A DNA stretch of 11,100 nucleotides from contig JASEHU010000047.1 of the NCBI GenBank assembly GCA_030018635.1, positions 1 to 11,100 on the forward strand, read 5' to 3'. Both the position numbers and the translations under genes were made by a program. Under the pieces are notes generated by a model. That model was not told the origin of the DNA, made no database searches, and worked only from the letters and a program-made list of their open reading frames with translations. This DNA comes from a bacterium. GTDB lineage: Bacteria; UBA9089; CG2-30-40-21; SBAY01. This document shows positions 6,441-11,100 of the stretch, piece after piece. Within the stretch, counting starts at the first letter, position 1; every line of letters begins with the position of its first letter.

Positions 6441-6713
6441 ATGCCAGAATTACCAGAGGTAGAAACCATTGTCCGTGGCTTGCAGAAGCAGATTGTCGGG
6501 AAAAAGATTGTCGGGGTGAAGGTGATTTTACCCAGGATAGTCAGGGGCAATGCCGGAGATTTTATTACTTCCGTTTCAGAAACTACCATCCAGAAGGTAT
6601 GGCGGCGGGGCAAGATGCTCGTGGTTAACCTCTCAACACAACGGAGTATCCTCATTCATCTTAAACTAACCGGGCAAAACGGAGGTCAGAACAATGACCA
6701 TTTTAACTATTAA
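6441..6713 (+). pseudogene. mutM: Truncated formamidopyrimidine-DNA glycosylase (MutM/Fpg), 5' fragment
   Basis: Full MutM (about 270 aa) excises 8-oxoguanine and similar lesions in base excision repair. This frame starts MPELPEVETIVRGL, with the catalytic Pro2 and Glu3, and includes RRGKMLVV with Lys58 (the Lys57 of Fpg numbering) and LIHLKLTGQ ending at residue 79. Family similarity then ends abruptly; the last 11 codons only read through the acetate kinase ribosome binding site and start, overlapping ackA by 20 bases. The helix-two-turn-helix DNA-binding domain and the zinc finger are absent, and no continuation is found in other frames before ackA. A deletion of about 190 codons fused the stump to the ackA start region near 6677-6681. 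The remaining fragment is most likely inactive, though its translation may be coupled to ackA. AGGAG lies 10 bases before the ATG. Confidence 0.85.
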
Positions 6714-7797
6714 CGCCGGAAGTTCATCTCTCCGTCTTGCCCTCTTTACCACAAAAGGGGATGGGGTAGAGGTGCTTGCCGTCAAGAAATATAAACTTGA
6801 AGAAATCAACTCATCCACGGTGCTTTCGGAATTTATTCAAGGTCAGGAGAATGTATCTATTATTACCCATCGTGTCGTTCATGGCGGCACGAAATTTGTT
6901 GAGTCCTGCCTTATTGATACAGCGGTAGAGGAGGAAATCGCTCGTCTTTCTCCCCTTGCTCCATTACATAATCCTTTTGCCTTGAAATGGATACAAATAT
7001 GCCGGGCAATATTTGGCCAGGATATTCCTCAAGTAGCCGTCTTTGATACCGCATTTTACTCCACCTTGCCTGAAGTAGCAACTATTTATGCCCTTCCTCA
7101 AACTCTATGTTCACAACACCATATCCGACGTTACGGATTTCATGGAATTGCCCATAAGACTATGTGGAGCCGTTGGCAGGCGATTCATCCTGAATTACAA
7201 AATGGTGGTAAGATAATCTCGTTACAGCTTGGTGCAGGTTGTTCTATTACCGCAGTTCAGCACGGGAAGGCAATTGATACCTCAATGGGTTTCTCGCCAC
7301 TTGAAGGACTGATGATGGCTACCCGAAGTGGGGATATAGACCCCGGTTTAATCCCTTATCTTCAACGCTCTTGTGGCTTATCCATAGAGCAGGTCGAGGA
7401 ACTACTCAATCATTCCTCCGGTCTTTTAGGCGTCTCCGGAATAAGTAATGATATGCGGCTTTTGTTGAAAAGTAATCTCCAGCAAGCCAAACTGGCCGTT
7501 AAACTCTTTTGCTACCGGGCAAAAAAACATATCGGTGCTTACCTGTCTGTGCTTCAGGGCGCAGATGCCATTGTTTTTGGAGGTGGGATTGGTGAAAATG
7601 CCCCTGAGGTGCGAAGGCTTATTCTTGAAGATATGGAGTGGCTGGGAATAATTCTTGACAATCAAGCCAATTATGGTATAATTGGAAAAGAAGGTTGCCT
7701 CAGCTCACCAAAAAGCAAAATAGAGGTCTGGGTTATTCCGGTAGATGAGGCTTATGCCATGGCTCGTGAAGCAATTAGAGTTCAGGAGGTAATATAG
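6694..7797 (+). CDS. ackA: Acetate kinase, divergent
   Basis: This enzyme transfers phosphate between acetyl phosphate and ADP, giving acetate and ATP (ASKHA superfamily, cytoplasm). The 367-aa protein is about 30 residues shorter than typical enzymes (about 400). Present motifs are INAGSSSLR (6-14), HRVVHGG with Arg60 (59-65), LHNP (91-94), FDTAF with Asp118, YGFHGIAH (147-154), MGFSPLEGLMMATRSGDIDP with Arg211, GGIGENAPEVR (297-307) and PVDEAYAMARE (349-359). Altered positions: the His of FDTAFH is Tyr122, and the signature HLGNGSS reads QLGAGCS, replacing the His (Gln178) and Asn (Ala181) near the phosphate site. The partner phosphoketolase downstream makes its substrate, which fits acetyl-phosphate use. 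No phosphotransacetylase is nearby. GGAGG lies eight bases before ATG 6694. The changed residues leave some doubt about rate or specificity (for example propionate). Confidence 0.9.
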   Translation: MTILTINAGSSSLRLALFTTKGDGVEVLAVKKYKLEEINSSTVLSEFIQGQENVSIITHRVVHGGTKFVESCLIDTAVEEEIARLSPLAPLHNPFALKWIQICRAIFGQDIPQVAVFDTAFYSTLPEVATIYALPQTLCSQHHIRRYGFHGIAHKTMWSRWQAIHPELQNGGKIISLQLGAGCSITAVQHGKAIDTSMGFSPLEGLMMATRSGDIDPGLIPYLQRSCGLSIEQVEELLNHSSGLLGVSGISNDMRLLLKSNLQQAKLAVKLFCYRAKKHIGAYLSVLQGADAIVFGGGIGENAPEVRRLILEDMEWLGIILDNQANYGIIGKEGCLSSPKSKIEVWVIPVDEAYAMAREAIRVQEVI

Positions 7798-7800
7798 AGA

Positions 7801-7908
7801 GAAAAGGACCAAAAAGACTAAAATGATCAAAATCGGCAATACCTTTAGGTGGATAGAATCCTTTTTGAGGATAGTCTTTTCATCCTTTAAGTCTTTTTCG
7901 TCCTTTTC
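7801..7908. repeat. GAAAAGGAC palindromic micro-repeat element
   Basis: Immediately after ackA, GAAAAGGACCAAAAAGACT (from 7801) pairs with the complement of the end of the element (to 7908). The first 33 bases of the two arms match at 28 positions. The arms repeat about every nine bases (GGAC, AGAC, GGAT followed by A-runs). A strong hairpin would form in the transcript between ackA and the four-helix gene. The 12-mer AAAATCGGCAAT inside it also occurs at 13-24. Confidence 0.85.
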
Positions 7909-7925
7909 TGAAAAGAGAGGTGTTT

Positions 7926-8477
7926 ATGACTGAGCGTTTTATTCCACCACACGGAGGCTACAAGAACCTGCTCTCTTACCAGAAGGCCGAAATAGTATAT
8001 GATGCAACCGTTTATTTCTGCGCACGTTTTCTCAAAAAATACGATCGTACCTACGACCAGATGGTACAGGCTGCTCGTTCTGGAAAACAGAACATTATCG
8101 AGGGCAGCCAGGTTTCCGGCACATCCAAAGAGGGTGAAATCAAACTGACCAATGTAGCTCGTGCCAGTCTGGAGGAACTGTTGGCCGATTACCGTGATTT
8201 TTTGAGAATCCGTGGGCTCGAAGAATGGGTAAAGGAGCATCCCTATACGAAACGGCTGCGGGAATTAAACCGACAGCCCAACACCAGTTACGAAACTTTC
8301 AAAAAGGGAATCGAACATCCTGATGCGACCATTTGTGTTAATGTCATCATCGGACTGATTAAAGTAACAAACTATTTGCTTGACCGCCAACTACGACAAT
8401 TGGAAAAAAATTTCGTTGAACAAGGTGGCTTGCGTGAGCGAATGACACGCGCCAGACTGAAAGAAAGAGGTAAATAA
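7926..8477 (+). CDS. Four-helix-bundle (S23/23S rRNA IVS-type) protein
   Basis: The 183-aa protein (start 7926) matches the four-helix-bundle family first seen encoded in 23S rRNA intervening sequences. It has an early SYQKAEIVYDATVYFCARFL helix, DQMVQAARSGKQNIIEGS (the conserved Q-ARS--NI-EG core), SLEELLADYRDFLRIRGL, and a final long helix with VTNYLLDRQLRQLEKNF. No catalytic residues are apparent; family members form pentameric or similar bundles and their role is unsettled. There is no rRNA here, so it is a stand-alone copy of the longer variant with a basic tail (RERMTRARLKERGK) that may bind nucleic acid (inference). ATG 7926 is preferred over the GTG at 7920 because AAGAGAGG ends five bases upstream. 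It is placed between ackA and the phosphoketolase gene and flanked on both sides by palindromic repeats, which suggests a mobile or inserted unit. Confidence 0.85.
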   Translation: MTERFIPPHGGYKNLLSYQKAEIVYDATVYFCARFLKKYDRTYDQMVQAARSGKQNIIEGSQVSGTSKEGEIKLTNVARASLEELLADYRDFLRIRGLEEWVKEHPYTKRLRELNRQPNTSYETFKKGIEHPDATICVNVIIGLIKVTNYLLDRQLRQLEKNFVEQGGLRERMTRARLKERGK

Positions 8478-8549
8478 TTATGAATTAAAAATTGAGAAAA
8501 GAGAAAACAATTTATGATTTTTAATTCATAATTCATAATTTTTAATTAT
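8477..8549. repeat. AATTATGAATTAAAA palindromic element
   Basis: AATTATGAATTAAAA (8477-8491) is a perfect 15-base inverted repeat of TTTTAATTCATAATT (8519-8533), followed by another partial copy (CATAATTTTTAATTAT, 8534-8549). It is purely AT-rich, begins at the stop codon of the four-helix gene and ends just before the strong GAGGAGG site (8552-8558) of the phosphoketolase gene. Hairpin formation in the leader is possible. Confidence 0.7.
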
Positions 8550-8567
8550 ACGAGGAGGTAATCTAAT

Positions 8568-10937
8568 ATGTCACAAATAATTTCTAATGAAGAGTTAAAG
8601 GAGATAGACGGCTACTGGCGGGCGGCAAATTATCTGGCAGTGGGACAAATCTATCTTTGTGATAACCCATTATTGAAAGAGCCACTTAAACTGGAACATA
8701 TCAAACGACGGTTACTTGGACACTGGGGCACGACCCCAGGATTGAATTTTATTTATGTCCATCTTAACCGGGTAATTAAGGCACATCAACTTAACATGAT
8801 TTATATCACCGGTCCCGGGCATGGAGGACCGGCCATAGTGTCCAATGTCTATCTTGAAGGAACTTACAGCGAGGTATACCCGCATATTTCTCAAGATGCA
8901 GAAGGAATGAAACGATTATTTAAACAATTTTCATTTCCGGGCGGTATCTCAAGTCATACCGGTTCTGAAACACCGGGTTCTATCCACGAAGGCGGAGAGC
9001 TGGGTTACGCCCTTTCTCATGCCTACGGGGCGGCCTTCGACAATCCCGATCTTATTGTCACCTGCGTAGTAGGCGACGGCGAAGCCGAAACAGGTCCCCT
9101 GGCCACGGCCTGGCATTCGAACAAATTTCTCAATCCAGTCCGCGATGGAGCCGTCCTGCCCATCCTTCACCTGAACGGTTACAAGATTGCCAATCCGACC
9201 GTGCTGGCCCGAATCAGCCATGAAGAGCTCAATGACCTGTTTGCCGGATACGGTTACAAGCCCTATTTTGTTGAAGGTTCTGAGCCTTTCACCATGCACC
9301 GGTTAATGGCCTCAACCCTCGAAACCGTCATCAATGAAATCAAGACTGTCCAGAATGATGCCCGCTCTACCGGTATGGCTAATCGTCCACAGTGGCCTAT
9401 GATTATCCTGCGCACACCCAAAGGCTGGACCGGACCAAAAGAGGTTGACGGTTTAAAAACAGAGGATTTCTGGCGCTCACACCAGGTGCCTTTTGCTGAG
9501 ATGGAAAAGAATCCCGGACATATAAAATTGCTTGAAGAATGGATGAAGGGTTATAAGCCGGAAGAACTTTTTGATGAAAACGGTCGGCTTATTTCAGAAC
9601 TGGCTAAACTTTCCCCCACCGGCGAGCGGCGAATGGGAGCAAACCCACATACCAACGGTGGTATTTTGCTAAAAGACCTGAAGATGCCTGACTTCAGGGA
9701 TTATGCGGTTGAAGTGCCTGCACCAGGCAAGGCGTTTAGTGAGGCTACCCGTGTTCTGGGACGATTTCTGCGGGATGTCATGAAACTAAATATGGCGAGC
9801 CGAAATTTCAGGGTTTTTGGGCCGGATGAAACTGCCTCCAACCGCCTTGACGCCATCTTTGAGGTAACTAACCGCACCTGGCTGGAAAAAACTATTCCTG
9901 AGGATGACCACCTCTCGACTGATGGTAGGGTGATGGAAATCTTGAGTGAACATACCTGCCAGGGCTGGTTAGAAGGCTATCTTCTTACCGGGCGACATGG
10001 TTTTTTTTCTTGCTATGAGGCATTTATTCATATTGTTGACTCGATGTTTAACCAGCATGCCAAATGGCTTAAAGTAGCCGGGAAAGAAGTCGCCTGGCGC
10101 AGACCGATTGCCTCACTCAACTATCTGCTCACCTCCCATGTCTGGCGACAGGACAATAACGGCTTTAGCCATCAGGACCCCGGCTTTATCGACCATGTGG
10201 TCAATAAAAAGGCGGATATTATTCGGGTCTATCTGCCACCTGATGCCAATACACTCCTTTTTATCGCGGATAAATGTTTGCGTAGCCGCAATTTTATCAA
10301 TGTCATTGTTGCCGGCAAACATCCAGAACCAGAATGGCTTAATATGGATTCGGCTATCAAACATTGCACTGCTGGGATTGGTATCTGGGAATGGGCAAGT
10401 AATGACAGAGGTGTTGAACCTGATGTTGTTCTGGCTTGTGCCGGTGATGTACCTACCCTGGAAACCCTGGCCGCAGTCGATTTGTTGCGTCAGCAGGTGC
10501 CGGCATTGAAAATCCGAGTCATCAATATCGTTGACCTGATGACACTGCAACCAGAAGAGGAACACCCAGATGGGTTATCAGATAAGGATTTTGATACCCT
10601 CTTCACCACCGACAAGCCGATTATCTTTGCCTACCACGGCTATCCCTGGCTGATACACCGCCTGACCTACCGCCGGACAAATCACAAAAATCTCCATGTG
10701 CGAGGCTATAAGGAAGAAGGAACAACGACAACACCTTTTGATATGGCTGTTCGTAACGACCTTGACCGCTTTCATCTGGTAGCTGATGTTATTGATAGGG
10801 TGCCTGGACTTGGGTATATCGCCGCCTATACCAAACAACTTATTCGGGATAAACTTATTCAGCATAAGGAGTATATTGTCAAATACGGTGAGGATATGCC
10901 GGAAATTCGTGATTGGACATGGAACTTGGATGGATAG
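8568..10937 (+). CDS. xfp: D-xylulose-5-phosphate/D-fructose-6-phosphate phosphoketolase
   Basis: This thiamine-diphosphate enzyme cleaves xylulose-5-P (and often fructose-6-P) with phosphate into acetyl phosphate plus glyceraldehyde-3-P (or erythrose-4-P). The 789-aa length is normal. Motifs in order: GHWGTTPGLNFIYVHLNR (51-68), GPGHGGPA (82-89), SSHTGSETPGSIHEGGELGY (128-147), the ThDP/Mg2+ motif GDGEAETGPL (169-178), HLNGYKI (201-207), GPDETASNRL (418-427), EHTCQGWLEGYLLTGRHG (461-478) and SHVWRQDNNGFSHQDPGF (523-540). All are intact, so the enzyme should be active. Whether it takes xylulose-5-P only or both substrates cannot be told. A strong GAGGAGG site lies nine bases before the ATG. 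With ackA upstream it forms a route from sugar phosphate to acetate plus ATP. Codons between about 8990 and 9260 are visibly more GC-rich than the rest of the gene. Confidence 0.97.
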   Translation: MSQIISNEELKEIDGYWRAANYLAVGQIYLCDNPLLKEPLKLEHIKRRLLGHWGTTPGLNFIYVHLNRVIKAHQLNMIYITGPGHGGPAIVSNVYLEGTYSEVYPHISQDAEGMKRLFKQFSFPGGISSHTGSETPGSIHEGGELGYALSHAYGAAFDNPDLIVTCVVGDGEAETGPLATAWHSNKFLNPVRDGAVLPILHLNGYKIANPTVLARISHEELNDLFAGYGYKPYFVEGSEPFTMHRLMASTLETVINEIKTVQNDARSTGMANRPQWPMIILRTPKGWTGPKEVDGLKTEDFWRSHQVPFAEMEKNPGHIKLLEEWMKGYKPEELFDENGRLISELAKLSPTGERRMGANPHTNGGILLKDLKMPDFRDYAVEVPAPGKAFSEATRVLGRFLRDVMKLNMASRNFRVFGPDETASNRLDAIFEVTNRTWLEKTIPEDDHLSTDGRVMEILSEHTCQGWLEGYLLTGRHGFFSCYEAFIHIVDSMFNQHAKWLKVAGKEVAWRRPIASLNYLLTSHVWRQDNNGFSHQDPGFIDHVVNKKADIIRVYLPPDANTLLFIADKCLRSRNFINVIVAGKHPEPEWLNMDSAIKHCTAGIGIWEWASNDRGVEPDVVLACAGDVPTLETLAAVDLLRQQVPALKIRVINIVDLMTLQPEEEHPDGLSDKDFDTLFTTDKPIIFAYHGYPWLIHRLTYRRTNHKNLHVRGYKEEGTTTTPFDMAVRNDLDRFHLVADVIDRVPGLGYIAAYTKQLIRDKLIQHKEYIVKYGEDMPEIRDWTWNLDG

Positions 10938-10945
10938 AGTGGGTA

Positions 10946-11038
10946 ATGATTGATTGGGGAGCAAGTTGTAGTGATTTATCTGTTAAAGATAGATTGAAAA
11001 TGTCAAATGAAAATTTGGTGATGGACAAAGCGGCTTAA
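10946..11038 (+). other. Downstream tail of xfp with an uncertain 30-codon ORF
   Basis: The last 163 bases contain no recognisable gene. ATG 10946 opens 30 codons (MIDWGASCSDLSVKDRLKM, then SNENLVMDKAA) ending at TAA 11038, with only a weak GGGT upstream. It might be a small protein or a remnant of a longer gene. No terminator hairpin is evident after the xfp stop. A second ATG at 11074 is open to the window edge (nine codons) and cannot be judged. Confidence 0.2.
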
Positions 11039-11100
11039 TGGAGAGCGTTTAAAATTTGGGACTTACCTTTCATATGGCTAAAATGATAAGGTTTTTCAAG

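Noticed and set aside
8949..10964. Several minus-strand frames and one plus-strand frame over xfp
   Set aside because: All overlap the motif-complete phosphoketolase and have no domain of their own.
11074..11100. ATG opening nine codons to the window edge
   Set aside because: Too short to judge and without a convincing ribosome binding site.

Overview
The window comes from an AT-rich bacterial chromosome, most likely an uncultivated lineage. The clues are Shine-Dalgarno starts, sigma70-like promoters, a PilT retraction ATPase, a lipobox lipoprotein, and almost every gap filled by A/T-rich micro-repeat palindromes. I know such intergenic repeats from candidate-phylum and deltaproteobacterial-type genomes, but nothing here fixes the phylum.

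Layout: genes lie on the minus strand from the left edge to about 6.1 kb and on the plus strand from about 6.4 kb to the right edge, with a divergent promoter region between. In transcription order the minus-strand block is: a DJ-1/PfpI-type lipoprotein (6077-5469); a possible 36-aa ORF (5460-5350); a 455-aa protein with a C-terminal Schlafen/AlbA_2 domain (5363-3996); a 338-aa protein ending in a retropepsin-like aspartic protease domain (3758-2742); a broken YdjM/DUF457-type membrane gene (2723-2389); pilT (2313-1201); and an isocitrate dehydrogenase (1080-73). The plus-strand block is: a mutM stump cut after residue 79 (6441-6713); a divergent acetate kinase (6694-7797); a four-helix-bundle (S23/IVS-type) protein (7926-8477); and a full-length phosphoketolase (8568-10937).

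How the genes work together: phosphoketolase makes acetyl phosphate from xylulose-5-P or fructose-6-P, and acetate kinase turns it into acetate plus ATP. These two form a phosphoketolase bypass cassette with an S23-like gene inserted between them. The kinase has several altered signature residues. The Schlafen/AlbA_2 gene and the aspartic protease gene are neighbours on one strand, separated by a palindromic repeat. They are the least ordinary part of the window and could be an undescribed nucleic-acid-sensing plus protease module, but that link is inference from adjacency only.

Two genes carry visible deletions: mutM has lost its 3' two thirds, and the DUF457 gene has lost its middle and its frame. 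Five or more palindromic elements built from 8-10 nt units occupy nearly all gaps, each with a different unit sequence.
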